From assembly GCF_030812875.1 (NCBI RefSeq), contig NZ_JAUSTN010000005.1, positions 156,733 through 220,732 of the forward strand: DNA of 64,000 bases, given 5' to 3'. A model generated the notes under the pieces. That model did no database searches. It saw only the letters and a program-made list of their open reading frames with translations, and was not told the DNA's origin. Both the position numbers and the translations under genes were made by a program. How positions within the stretch are numbered: position 1 is the stretch's first letter; each line of letters begins with the position of its first letter. Below, piece after piece: positions 41,935 to 50,571 of this stretch. Source of the stretch: Peptoniphilus_B koenoeneniae (GTDB lineage: Bacteria > Bacillota > Clostridia > Tissierellales > Peptoniphilaceae).

Positions 41935-44454
41935 TTAAGATGCACATACTTCACATTCTTCTACTTCAAGAGATTTTCCTCTTACATAATAAATTGATTT
42001 AAGTCCCAATTCACTGGCAAGGATATAGAGATTTAAAATTTGTCTCATGGTAAATTCGTTGGTTATATATAGGTTTACCGATTGGCCCTGATCAACGTGT
42101 CTTTGTCTTATGCCAGTTGCCTTTATTGTTATTGATTGGTCTATTTCATGGGCATTTTCATAGAGCCAGAAAGTTTGTGTATTAAGTTCTGGGGCAACTC
42201 TTGGAATTATTGAGCCTTTCTTTTCCTCTAGGAAAAATCTCTTCATAAGAGGGTCTACCGCTGCTGTAGTGCCTGCAATTATAGAAGTTGAACCTGTAGG
42301 TGCAACTGCCATTATATATCCGTTACGAAGGCCGTAGGACTTCACATCTTCTTTTAATTTAGTCCACCTTTCATCGGTGTAGTTTCTCTTTTCAAAATAT
42401 CTTCCATTTTCCCAATCACTATCTTTAAAATATTCATAGGAACCCTTTTCTTTTGCAATTTTCATGGAAGATTTTATTGCGTAATAATTTATTTTTTCAT
42501 AAATTTCATCAGCAAATTTATAGTGGTCTTCTTCATCACTGTAAGCGAAGCCTTCCTTTATAAGAGCGTGGTGGTAGCCACTTGTTCCAAGACCTATTGC
42601 CCTATATTTTTGATTTGTTATTTTTGCATAAGGAAGAGGATAATAATTTAAATCTATTACATTATCAAGTCCTCTTACGGCAGTTTCTATTACATATTCC
42701 ACTTCTTTTTCATCGTGAAGATTTATATTTCCAAGGACAAGACTTGCCAAGTTACAAACTACAAAATCGCCGGGTCTTGTCTTTGTAACTATAACAGGTC
42801 CTTCTTCACTTTGTATTTCTTGAGAAATAAGTTCTATGGGACTCATATTTTGCATTATTTCAGTGCAAAGATTTGATGAATAAATCATGCCCTTATGAGA
42901 ATTGGGATTCATTTCATTTACATTATCTCTAAAAAAGGCAAAGGGAGTTCCTGTTTCAGTTAAAGATTTTATAATTAGCCTTACCATATCTTTAACGCTC
43001 ATTACCCTTCTTGAGATTTCTTTGTCATTTACACATTCATAATATTTCTTTTCCCATTCATCCCCATAAAAATCTTCCAGACAATAACCTTTTTTTATCA
43101 TTATTTCATGGGGATCAAACATATACCAGTCGGCATCTATATTATTTTTAGCAAGACGGAAAAATAAATTTGGATAGGAAACAGCCGGAAAGATGTCATG
43201 AGTTTTCATTCGGTCATCTCCGTTATTTGTACGAAGTTGTAAAAATTCCGGCAAGTCCTTGTGCCAAGCATCAAGGTAAACTGCACAGGAACCTTGTCTT
43301 ACTCCCAATTGATCAACAGCAACAGCAGTGTCATTTACAAGTTTTAACCAGCGGATTACTCCTCCTGCAACACCCTTAAAGCCTCTTATATCACTACCGG
43401 CAGCACGAACTTTCCCAAAGTAAAGACCCATTCCTCCACCATGTTTTGAAACTTTTGCAAAGTTGTCTATGGACCTATAAATTCCATCAAGGGTATCGGG
43501 TACTGTATCTATAAAGCATGAGCTAAGTTGATGGAAGGGCTTTCTTGCATTGTTCATAGTGGGAGTTGCCACTGTAACTTTTAAAGAAGAAAGAACATCA
43601 TAAATCCTCTTTGCCCATTTAAGTTTGTTTTCTTTTTCTGGAAGAGCCAAGTGCATGGCAATGCCCATAAACATTTCCTGGGGTCTTTCTAATATTTTCA
43701 TGTCATGGCTTCTTATTAAATATCTCTTTGCCAAAAGGTCTATGGAAGAATAGGTTAAGAGTCTGTCCCTTTTAGGATCCATGACTTTTTCCAATTCTTT
43801 TATTTCTTCTTCCCTGTAGTTTTCCAAAATATATTTTCCGTAGAGATTTTTTTCTGTTAAAAATTTAATTTTTTCATAAAAATCTTTGCCATCATAAGTT
43901 TCTATGATTTTCTTTTCCAAGTCGTAGCGATAAAATCTTCCCGCTATATATTCCCATTTTGGAGCTTCTTTTGTTGTAAGTTCTGCAGCAGCCTTAATTA
44001 AAATATTTCTGATTTCATTTTTTTCCATATTGGGCTTGCAAAAACTTTTAAATTTTAAAAATAGGGCTTCAATTTTATATAAACTTCCATCAAAATCATC
44101 ACGAAGCTTCCTTATTATATTTAAAAGTTTTTCATCTTTTATATATTCCTTAAATCCTTCAACAACCATACGATCTTGAGAATGTTTAGCCCTGTAAGTG
44201 ATGTAGGATTTTACAACGTCAATATATTTGTGTTCAATAAGGGTAAGTTCAACTAAATCTTGAATTTGCTCCACTGTGGGAAGTTTTTCCGGATTGTAGT
44301 CTTTTTCAATTTGACTTTTAACTTCTTCAGCCATTTTTAAAATTTCGGAATCTTCAAAGTTTTTATTAATACTTATAAAACTTTTTTTAATGGCTATAAC
44401 TATTTTTTCCAAATTAAAATCAACGGTTCTACCGTTTCGCTTTTTTATTTTCAT
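41935..44454 (-). CDS. nrdA: Class Ia ribonucleotide reductase, alpha (catalytic) subunit
   Basis: 839 residues. N-terminal ATP-cone (1 to about 90: KIKKRNGRTVDFNLEKIVIAIKK split before the helices) for allosteric control by dATP. Catalytic blocks include LSSCFIDTVPDTLDG, the finger loop SSNLCTEIM with the active-site Cys and Glu, and APTGSTSII. The C-terminal CEVCAS carries the two redox-relay cysteines. Its reading frame is complete. Gene pair with nrdB, transcribed towards oriC. Confidence 0.96.
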   Translation of the reverse strand: MKIKKRNGRTVDFNLEKIVIAIKKSFISINKNFEDSEILKMAEEVKSQIEKDYNPEKLPTVEQIQDLVELTLIEHKYIDVVKSYITYRAKHSQDRMVVEGFKEYIKDEKLLNIIRKLRDDFDGSLYKIEALFLKFKSFCKPNMEKNEIRNILIKAAAELTTKEAPKWEYIAGRFYRYDLEKKIIETYDGKDFYEKIKFLTEKNLYGKYILENYREEEIKELEKVMDPKRDRLLTYSSIDLLAKRYLIRSHDMKILERPQEMFMGIAMHLALPEKENKLKWAKRIYDVLSSLKVTVATPTMNNARKPFHQLSSCFIDTVPDTLDGIYRSIDNFAKVSKHGGGMGLYFGKVRAAGSDIRGFKGVAGGVIRWLKLVNDTAVAVDQLGVRQGSCAVYLDAWHKDLPEFLQLRTNNGDDRMKTHDIFPAVSYPNLFFRLAKNNIDADWYMFDPHEIMIKKGYCLEDFYGDEWEKKYYECVNDKEISRRVMSVKDMVRLIIKSLTETGTPFAFFRDNVNEMNPNSHKGMIYSSNLCTEIMQNMSPIELISQEIQSEEGPVIVTKTRPGDFVVCNLASLVLGNINLHDEKEVEYVIETAVRGLDNVIDLNYYPLPYAKITNQKYRAIGLGTSGYHHALIKEGFAYSDEEDHYKFADEIYEKINYYAIKSSMKIAKEKGSYEYFKDSDWENGRYFEKRNYTDERWTKLKEDVKSYGLRNGYIMAVAPTGSTSIIAGTTAAVDPLMKRFFLEEKKGSIIPRVAPELNTQTFWLYENAHEIDQSITIKATGIRQRHVDQGQSVNLYITNEFTMRQILNLYILASELGLKSIYYVRGKSLEVEECEVCAS

Positions 44455-44615
44455 TTCTACCTTCCCATATCTTGTATTTTTAAATTAAAAAAATTTTGTT
44501 TACATACTATATATTAACATTAATTGACTTTAAGTGGAGAATTTATTATGATTTTTGGCGAAATAATTATATAATTTAAAAAAGTTTTATTGATATAATG
44601 ATAAAGAGGTGAAAT

Positions 44616-45986
44616 ATGGTTGATACAATATGTGCAATATCAAGTGCAACGGGTGAGGCTGGAATAGGCATAGTTAGAATGAGCGGACCCTTGAGTATTG
44701 AAATTGCAGAAAAAATTTTTAGATCAAAAAGAAATATTTCTCTGACAGATATAAAAAACAGATTTTTATCTTATGGACACATTGTTGACGGAAATAGGGT
44801 TATTGATGAAGTTTTAATTGTAAAAATGTTAAAGCCCTACACCTACACTCGTGAAGATCTTGTGGAAATATATTGTCACGGGGGAATTATATCCGTAAGA
44901 AAAATTTTAAACTTAATTATAGATAAGGGTGCAAGGCTTGCGGAAAAAGGTGAATTTACAAAGAGAGCTTTCTTAAACGGAAGATTGGATTTATCCCAGG
45001 CAGAGGCTGTTATTGACCTTATAAAGGCAAAGACGGATTCTTCTTATGAGCAATCGGTAAAGCAATTGGAAGGAAGGCTTACGGGACTTATTTCTCTTAT
45101 TCGTGAAAAAATTATGGCTATGATTTCTCTTATTGTTGCAAATATTGATTTTCCCGAAGATGAAATTGTAGAAGCTCAGTATGAATCTTTACTTGAAGAT
45201 GCTTTTGAAGTTAAAGATGATCTTTTTAAATTAATTTCAGGTTCTGACAGGGGAAGGCTTATTCGTGATGGAATAAATACAGTTATTTTAGGCAAGCCCA
45301 ATGTTGGAAAATCCAGTTTATTAAATGCCATGCTCAAGTATGAAAGAGCTATTGTTACTGATATTCCCGGCACTACAAGGGATATTATTGAAGATTATAT
45401 TAATCTTGATGGAATTTTATTAAAGATAACGGATACTGCAGGCATTAGAGAAACTGATGATAAGGTTGAACAAATTGGAGTTGAAAGAGCAAAAAAATCT
45501 ATTGAAGATGCTGATCTTATTATTGCCCTTTTAGATCCTTCTCAGCCTTTTAATGATGATGATAGAGAAATTATAAAACTTCTTGACAATAAAAAGACCC
45601 TTATTCTTTTAAATAAAAGTGATTTAAAAAGAAAAGTTTCAGATGAGGAAATTAAAGACCTCTTAAAGGATAAGAAATATATGAGCGTTTCCATTTTAGA
45701 GGGTTCTATTGAAGAAATTGAAAATAAAATTGTGGAGATGTTTTTTCAAGGCCAAATTGTTGGCAAAGAAGATTTTTATGTAAATAATTTAAGGCACGTA
45801 AGAGCTTTAAAAGATGCTTATAGTTCAATGGAATCAGTTATTGACGGTATTAAACGTCAGGAATTTTTAGATTTAATTGAAGTTGATTTAAGACAGGCTT
45901 TAAATGAGCTGGGACTTATTACAGGAGAAACTAGTACGGAAGATATTCTGGATAAGGTCTTTAAAGAATTTTGTATTGGTAAATAG
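44616..45986 (+). CDS. mnmE: tRNA modification GTPase MnmE
   Basis: 456 residues. N-terminal tetrahydrofolate-binding domain (1-115), helical domain, and a G domain at about 215-375 with GKPNVGKSS, TTRD, DTAGIRET and NKSD. Ends CIGK with the conserved Cys. MnmE and MnmG together add the carboxymethylaminomethyl (or related) group to U34 of tRNAs. ATG with AGAGGTGA just ahead and TATAAT at 44594-44599. Eight bases before mnmG. Confidence 0.98.
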   Translation: MVDTICAISSATGEAGIGIVRMSGPLSIEIAEKIFRSKRNISLTDIKNRFLSYGHIVDGNRVIDEVLIVKMLKPYTYTREDLVEIYCHGGIISVRKILNLIIDKGARLAEKGEFTKRAFLNGRLDLSQAEAVIDLIKAKTDSSYEQSVKQLEGRLTGLISLIREKIMAMISLIVANIDFPEDEIVEAQYESLLEDAFEVKDDLFKLISGSDRGRLIRDGINTVILGKPNVGKSSLLNAMLKYERAIVTDIPGTTRDIIEDYINLDGILLKITDTAGIRETDDKVEQIGVERAKKSIEDADLIIALLDPSQPFNDDDREIIKLLDNKKTLILLNKSDLKRKVSDEEIKDLLKDKKYMSVSILEGSIEEIENKIVEMFFQGQIVGKEDFYVNNLRHVRALKDAYSSMESVIDGIKRQEFLDLIEVDLRQALNELGLITGETSTEDILDKVFKEFCIGK

Positions 45987-45994
45987 AGGTAGAT

Positions 45995-47896
45995 ATGGCG
46001 GAAGTTAGAGAATATAAAGCAAAATCATATGATGTTGTTGTAATAGGAGCAGGACACGCAGGAAGTGAAGCGGGTCTTGCCTCTGCAAGGATGGGCCTTA
46101 AAACTTTACTTCTTACAATTGATTTGGATTCAGTTGTTGCAATGAGCTGCAATCCCAATGTAGGAGGCACTGGAAAGGGCCATTTAGTTAGAGAAATTGA
46201 TGCCCTTGGTGGTGAAATGGCAAGAAATATTGACAGGACTTTTATTCAGTCAAGGATGCTTAACACTTCAAAGGGCCCAGCAGTTCACAGTTTAAGAGCT
46301 CAGGCAGATAAGAGAAAATATCACGACTCCATGAAAAAAGTTATTGAAGAGACAGAAAACTTGGATTTACGTCAAGGAGAGGCTGTAAAAATAATTGTTG
46401 AAGATAAAAAAGTTAAGAGAGTTTTAACAAAAACAGGGGCAATTTACGGTGCCAAGGCTGTAGTTGTGGCAACAGGAACTTATTTAAAGGGCAGAGTTTT
46501 TATGGGCGAAGTAAATTATCCTGCAGGGCCAGACGGATTTCAACCGGCAAATGAACTCTCCTCTTCCCTAAGGGATTTGGGCCTTAGCCTAATGAGACTT
46601 AAAACGGGAACTCCTGCAAGAGTTTTAAAATCTTCCATAGATTTTTCCAATATGGAAGTACAAAAGGGTGATGAAAAAATAGTTCCCTTTTCCTTTGATA
46701 ATATAGATAAGGACATGACCATAGACCAAATAGATTGTCACTTAACTTATACAACGGAAAAGTGCCATGAAATTATAAGGGACAACATTATGAGAAGTGC
46801 CCTTTATTTAGGAGATATTGAAGGTACAGGACCAAGATACTGCCCTTCTATTGAAGATAAGGTAATGAGATTTAAGGATAAAAAATCTCACCAAGTTTTC
46901 ATTGAGCCGGAAGGACTTTCAACAGATGAAATGTATATTCAAGGAGTAAGCTCTTCCCTACCTGAAGAAGTGCAAGTTGAAATTTATAAACATATCTTAG
47001 GTCTTGAAAATGCAAAAATTATGAGAAGTGCCTATGCCATAGAATATGATGCAATAGATGCAACAGTTATAGACCGTTCATTGGAACACATGGATATAAG
47101 TGGCCTATTCTTTGCCGGTCAAATAAATGGTTCAAGTGGCTATGAAGAAGCAGCAGCCCAAGGACTTATTGCAGGTATAAATGCAGCTTTAAAAGTTAAG
47201 GAAAAAGAACCTTTAATCTTAAATAGAAGTGAAGCCTATATAGGAGTATTAATAGATGACCTTGTAACAAAAGGAACAAAAGAGCCCTATAGGATGATGA
47301 CTGCAAGAGCTGAATATCGCCTTACCCTTCGTCAAGACAATGCAGATTTAAGACTGACTGAAAAGGGATATAAAATAGGTCTTGTAAGCCCTGAAAAGTA
47401 TGAAAGATATCTTTATAGAAAAGAAAATATAGAAAGAGAACTTAAAAGGATTAAGGAAGTAAAAATAAATCCAAATGAAAAAAATAACAAGATAATTGAA
47501 AGCTTAGGTTCAACTCCTATAAAAACCGTCTTAAGCCTTGAAGAGCTCATAAGAAGACCGGAATTGGACTATAAAAAACTTGCAGCCTTAGATCCAGAAA
47601 GACAAGAATTAAGAGACGACATTATAGAAGAAGTTCAAATAGAAATAAAATATGAAGGCTACATTAAAAAACAAGCCCAACAAATAAATCAATTTAAAAA
47701 ATTGGAAGGCAAAAAACTTGATAAAAATTTGGACTACAAAAAAATTCAAGGACTAAGACTTGAAGCCATAGAAAAACTATCAAAAATAAGGCCGGAAAGT
47801 ATAGCTCAAGCCGCAAGAATCACAGGTGTATCCCCTGCCGATATAAATGTGCTTTTAATAGGACTTGAAAAAATGAGAAGAGAAAATGAAATTTGA
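45995..47896 (+). CDS. mnmG: tRNA modification enzyme MnmG (GidA)
   Basis: 633 residues. FAD Rossmann motif VVIGAGHAGSEAGLASARMG near residue 12-31, second nucleotide motif around VVVATGTYLKG, conserved CPSIEDKV and GLFFAGQINGSSGYEEAAAQG, and the C-terminal helical domain that contacts MnmE and tRNA. Partner of MnmE. The stop overlaps the start of rsmG by 11 bases. Confidence 0.98.
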   Translation: MAEVREYKAKSYDVVVIGAGHAGSEAGLASARMGLKTLLLTIDLDSVVAMSCNPNVGGTGKGHLVREIDALGGEMARNIDRTFIQSRMLNTSKGPAVHSLRAQADKRKYHDSMKKVIEETENLDLRQGEAVKIIVEDKKVKRVLTKTGAIYGAKAVVVATGTYLKGRVFMGEVNYPAGPDGFQPANELSSSLRDLGLSLMRLKTGTPARVLKSSIDFSNMEVQKGDEKIVPFSFDNIDKDMTIDQIDCHLTYTTEKCHEIIRDNIMRSALYLGDIEGTGPRYCPSIEDKVMRFKDKKSHQVFIEPEGLSTDEMYIQGVSSSLPEEVQVEIYKHILGLENAKIMRSAYAIEYDAIDATVIDRSLEHMDISGLFFAGQINGSSGYEEAAAQGLIAGINAALKVKEKEPLILNRSEAYIGVLIDDLVTKGTKEPYRMMTARAEYRLTLRQDNADLRLTEKGYKIGLVSPEKYERYLYRKENIERELKRIKEVKINPNEKNNKIIESLGSTPIKTVLSLEELIRRPELDYKKLAALDPERQELRDDIIEEVQIEIKYEGYIKKQAQQINQFKKLEGKKLDKNLDYKKIQGLRLEAIEKLSKIRPESIAQAARITGVSPADINVLLIGLEKMRRENEI

Positions 47897-48587
47897 AGAA
47901 ATATTAAAAGAATACAATATAGACATAAATCCGGAACAAATAAATCAATTTGAAATCTATAAAAAACTCCTCTTAGAATGGAATGAAAAAATAAACATCA
48001 CAAGAATAACTGAAGCCCAAGAAATATATATAAAGCATTTTTTAGACAGCCTCACCCTTATAAATACGGGGCTAATAAAAGAAGGTAAAAGCCTTATAGA
48101 TATAGGGACAGGCGGTGGATTTCCAGGACTTCCCCTAAAAATAATGTATCCAGACTTAAAAATGACCCTTATGGACTCCTTAAACAAGAGAATAATTTTT
48201 TTACAAGAAGTTATAAAAGAATTAAACTTAAAAAATATTGAAGCAGTCCATGGAAGAGCTGAAGAATATGGAAGAAAAGAAGATTATAGAGAAAAATTTG
48301 ACCTGGTGACCAATAGAGCCTTGGCAAACATGTCAAGCCTTGCAGAATACAGCCTGCCCTTTGTAAAAAAAGCCGGATATTTTATAGCCATGAAAGGCAG
48401 CGAATACAAGGAAGAAGTAAAAGAAGCAAAAAACGCCATAGATATTTTGGGAGGAAAAATTGTAGACATAAAAGAAATAAGACTGCCAGGAGAAATCCTC
48501 CATAGCCTTATAATAGTAGAAAAAATAAGAGAAACCCCAAAAAAATATCCAAGAGCCGGCGGAAAACCAAGGACACAACCCTTATAA
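47886..48587 (+). CDS. rsmG: 16S rRNA m7G527 methyltransferase RsmG
   Basis: 233 residues. SAM-binding motif I LIDIGTGGGFPGLPLKI, motif IV NRALANMSSLAEY and a C-terminal KYPRAGGKP are typical of RsmG/GidB, which methylates G527 of 16S rRNA. Codon use shifts visibly to ATA/AGA-rich from here on, as in the genes further right. Ends the mnmE-mnmG-rsmG operon at a hairpin. Confidence 0.97.
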   Translation: MKFEEILKEYNIDINPEQINQFEIYKKLLLEWNEKINITRITEAQEIYIKHFLDSLTLINTGLIKEGKSLIDIGTGGGFPGLPLKIMYPDLKMTLMDSLNKRIIFLQEVIKELNLKNIEAVHGRAEEYGRKEDYREKFDLVTNRALANMSSLAEYSLPFVKKAGYFIAMKGSEYKEEVKEAKNAIDILGGKIVDIKEIRLPGEILHSLIIVEKIRETPKKYPRAGGKPRTQPL

Positions 48588-48593
48588 AAACAA

Positions 48594-48620
48594 AAGAGCC
48601 TAAAAAGGCTCTTATTTTTT
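48594..48620 (+). terminator. Terminator of mnmE-mnmG-rsmG
   Basis: AAGAGCC (48594-48600) pairs with GGCTCTT (48607-48613), followed by ATTTTTTT, seven bases after the rsmG stop. Confidence 0.85.
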
Positions 48621-48676
48621 TGAAAATAAATACAAACATATGTTCTTTTATAGTGCATAAGATTTAAAACAAAAAA

Positions 48677-48802
48677 TGCTCTACGTGAAGCATAAAAAAC
48701 ATAAAATAAAAATGCTCTACGTAGAGCGTAAAAAAACATAAAATAAAAATGCTCTACGTGAAGCATAAAAAAATAAATTTTAAAAATGCTTCATGTAGAG
48801 CA
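48677..48802 (+). repeat. parS: parS-like palindrome array, group 1 (four sites)
   Basis: TGCTCTACGTGAAGCA (48677-48692), TGCTCTACGTAGAGCG (48713-48728), TGCTCTACGTGAAGCA (48750-48765), TGCTTCATGTAGAGCA (48787-48802), with starts 36-37 bases apart. Compare the classical parS TGTTTCACGTGAAACA: the ACGTGA core and arms are similar, with a symmetric T-to-C/A-to-G change at positions 3 and 14. Confidence 0.6.
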
Positions 48803-48831
48803 TAAAAATAATTTATAAAAAAATGTGTGGT

Positions 48832-48996
48832 TTGTTCTCCCACCCAATACACGCGGACCGGTAAACCGGTCCATACAACCCACAAATCCTACGTTAGAAT
48901 GAGGGGTTTGTTTATGCGTACAGGTTTCAAGAGAGTAAATATTTGCAACAGAATGTAGGGACCAATTTATTGGTCCGATCGCCGTCAGGCGAATAA
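48832..48996 (-). repeat. Palindromic dispersed element, copy 2 (inverted, no insert)
   Basis: CTCCCACCCAATACACGC, palindrome A (48855-48872), a ~86-base middle, palindrome B GGACCAATTTATTGGTCC (48959-48976), then a GCCGTCAGGC hairpin. Reverse complement of the order seen in copies 1 and 4; the middle is shorter. Confidence 0.82.
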
Positions 48997-49029
48997 TTGG
49001 AAACAAAATAAAAAAATGAAAAATAAAAA

Positions 49030-49154
49030 TGCTTCACGTGAAGCGTAAAAAAACATAAAATAAAAATGCTCCACGTGAAGCATAAAAAAACATAAAATAA
49101 AAATGCTCTAGGTAGAGCGTAAAAAATGAAAAATAAAATGCTCTACGTAGAGCG
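49030..49154 (+). repeat. parS: parS-like palindrome array, group 2 (four sites)
   Basis: TGCTTCACGTGAAGCG (49030-49045, the closest to classical parS with 13 of 16 matches), TGCTCCACGTGAAGCA (49067-49082), TGCTCTAGGTAGAGCG (49104-49119), TGCTCTACGTAGAGCG (49139-49154). Starts are 35-37 bases apart. Confidence 0.62.
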
Positions 49155-49209
49155 TAAAAAAATATTTATAAAAAAATTTAAAATAAATTTTAAATTAAAT
49201 GCATGGTTT

Positions 49210-49500
49210 GTTTTCCCACGTTATACACGCGGACCGGTAAACCGGTCCCTACAACCCACAAAAGCCCACGCACAAATTTATTGTAATTTCATCCAAACAT
49301 GGAATCCACGAAAGAATGAGGAGTTTATTTATGCGAAGAGGGTTCACAAGAATAAACCCCTGCAAGCGAATGTAGGGACCAATTTGAAGCCCTAACCCGA
49401 TTTTTGAAAAAAATCGTGGTAGGTCTCATGCAACTATTTGCCCAAATCTTTGATTTGGCTGCAAATATCTGCTATTGGTCCGGCGGCGTAAGCCGAATTA
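49210..49500 (-). repeat. Palindromic dispersed element, copy 3 (inverted, with nested insert)
   Basis: Palindrome A at 49231-49248; palindrome B arms at 49376-49384 and 49474-49481, split by the same ~88-base insert as copy 1. I count two differences between the two inserts over about 100 aligned bases. The insert folds into CCAAATC/GATTTGG and CGATTTTT/AAAAATCG hairpins. Confidence 0.85.
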
Positions 49501-49560
49501 AATAAAATAAAATGGAAAAACGAAAAAGAAAAAATATGGATAAAAGTTTATTGAAAAAAA

Positions 49561-49613
49561 TGCTCTATGTAGAGCATAAAAAACATAAAAACAAAAATGC
49601 TCTACGTGAAGCA
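49561..49613 (+). repeat. parS: parS-like palindrome array, group 3 (two sites)
   Basis: TGCTCTATGTAGAGCA (49561-49576) and TGCTCTACGTGAAGCA (49598-49613), starts 37 bases apart, 136 bases before the parA start. Confidence 0.6.
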
Positions 49614-49748
49614 TAAAAAATATAAAAATAAAAACACTTTCCCTTTAAAAAAGAATCCCTATCTCTTATAATATAAATAAGAAAGTAAAAATTTAAATAT
49701 ATTACAGAACATATGTTCTTATAGATTATTTTATAGGCAGGTTTAATT

Positions 49749-50567
49749 GTGACTGAAAAAATAAAAGAAGAAAAAATTGACAATACTGAAATCATAGAAG
49801 ATAAGAATAAATCAAAGACTAAGGTTTTAACGATCTTCAATCAAAAGGGCGGAGTAGGGAAAACTACCAGTGTTATAAACATTGCAGCAGCTCTGGGAAG
49901 ATCTAAGAAAAAGGTTTTGATAGTTGATATCGATCCTCAAGCCAATGCAACTAGTGGAATAGGTCTTGATAAAAATGGGGATATGGATATTATCTATGAT
50001 TTGATAATTGATGGAAAAGAGGATTTAATTTTAAAAACTCCATCAAAAAATGTTGATATAATTCCATCTAATGGAGAGCTTGCAGGCGTTGAAATTGAGC
50101 TTGCAAGGGATGGAAACTGGCAATACAGGTTAAAAAACCACTTGGATAAATTAAAGGAAGCCTATGATTATGTTCTTATTGATTCCCCTCCTTCTCTTGG
50201 AATTTTATCCATGATGGCTCTTATTGCTTCAGATGGCATTTTAATTCCCGTTCAAACTGAGTATTACGCTCTTGAGGGAGTTTCACAACTTATGGATTCC
50301 ATAAACCTTGTAAGGGAAAACTTTAATAATAAGTTGGAAATTTTCGGAGTTATTATGTGCATGTATGACGGCAGAAATAAACTTAGTAAGCAAGTTGTCG
50401 ATGATGTTAGGAAATTTTTCGGGGATAAGGTCTTTTCAACTATGATCCCGAGAAATGTAAGGCTTGCCGAGTCTCCTGGATATGGAATGGATATTTTCAG
50501 GTATGAAGGTATAAGCAAGGGGGCTTTTGCTTATAGAAGGCTTGCCAAAGAAATTTTAAAGAGGTGA
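49749..50567 (+). CDS. parA: Chromosome-partitioning ATPase ParA (Soj)
   Basis: 272 residues starting at a GTG (49749) with GGCAGG ahead. A charged extension of about 24 residues precedes the ATPase core. Deviant Walker A NQKGGVGKTT (residues 31-40), DIDPQANAT, and Walker B YVLIDSPPSLGIL are intact. Soj-type ParA binds DNA non-specifically and is driven by ParB at parS to move origins and regulate DnaA. Upstream lies the parS-like array; four bases separate it from parB. Confidence 0.96.
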   Translation: MTEKIKEEKIDNTEIIEDKNKSKTKVLTIFNQKGGVGKTTSVINIAAALGRSKKKVLIVDIDPQANATSGIGLDKNGDMDIIYDLIIDGKEDLILKTPSKNVDIIPSNGELAGVEIELARDGNWQYRLKNHLDKLKEAYDYVLIDSPPSLGILSMMALIASDGILIPVQTEYYALEGVSQLMDSINLVRENFNNKLEIFGVIMCMYDGRNKLSKQVVDDVRKFFGDKVFSTMIPRNVRLAESPGYGMDIFRYEGISKGAFAYRRLAKEILKR

Positions 50568-50571
50568 TTTT

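Larger units (their letters stand above)
48588..49748. other. 1.16-kb non-coding repeat region upstream of parA
   Basis: Holds a terminator, ten parS-like 16-bp palindromes in three groups (48677-48802, 49030-49154, 49561-49613) separated by A/T spacers of about 20-25 bases, and two inverted copies of the palindromic element (48832-48996 and 49210-49500). The last 135 bases should contain the parA promoter. Short frames here simply track the repeats. Confidence 0.85.

Noticed and set aside
44490..44520. Possible NrdR box upstream of nrdA (ACATACTATATATTAACA)
   Set aside because: Only partly similar to the NrdR consensus, not clearly paired with a second box, and easily expected in such AT-rich DNA.
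48677..49154. Regularly spaced repeats that could be taken for a CRISPR array
   Set aside because: The repeated units are 16-bp palindromes, the intervals are near-identical A/T-rich sequence instead of unique spacers, and no cas gene is near.
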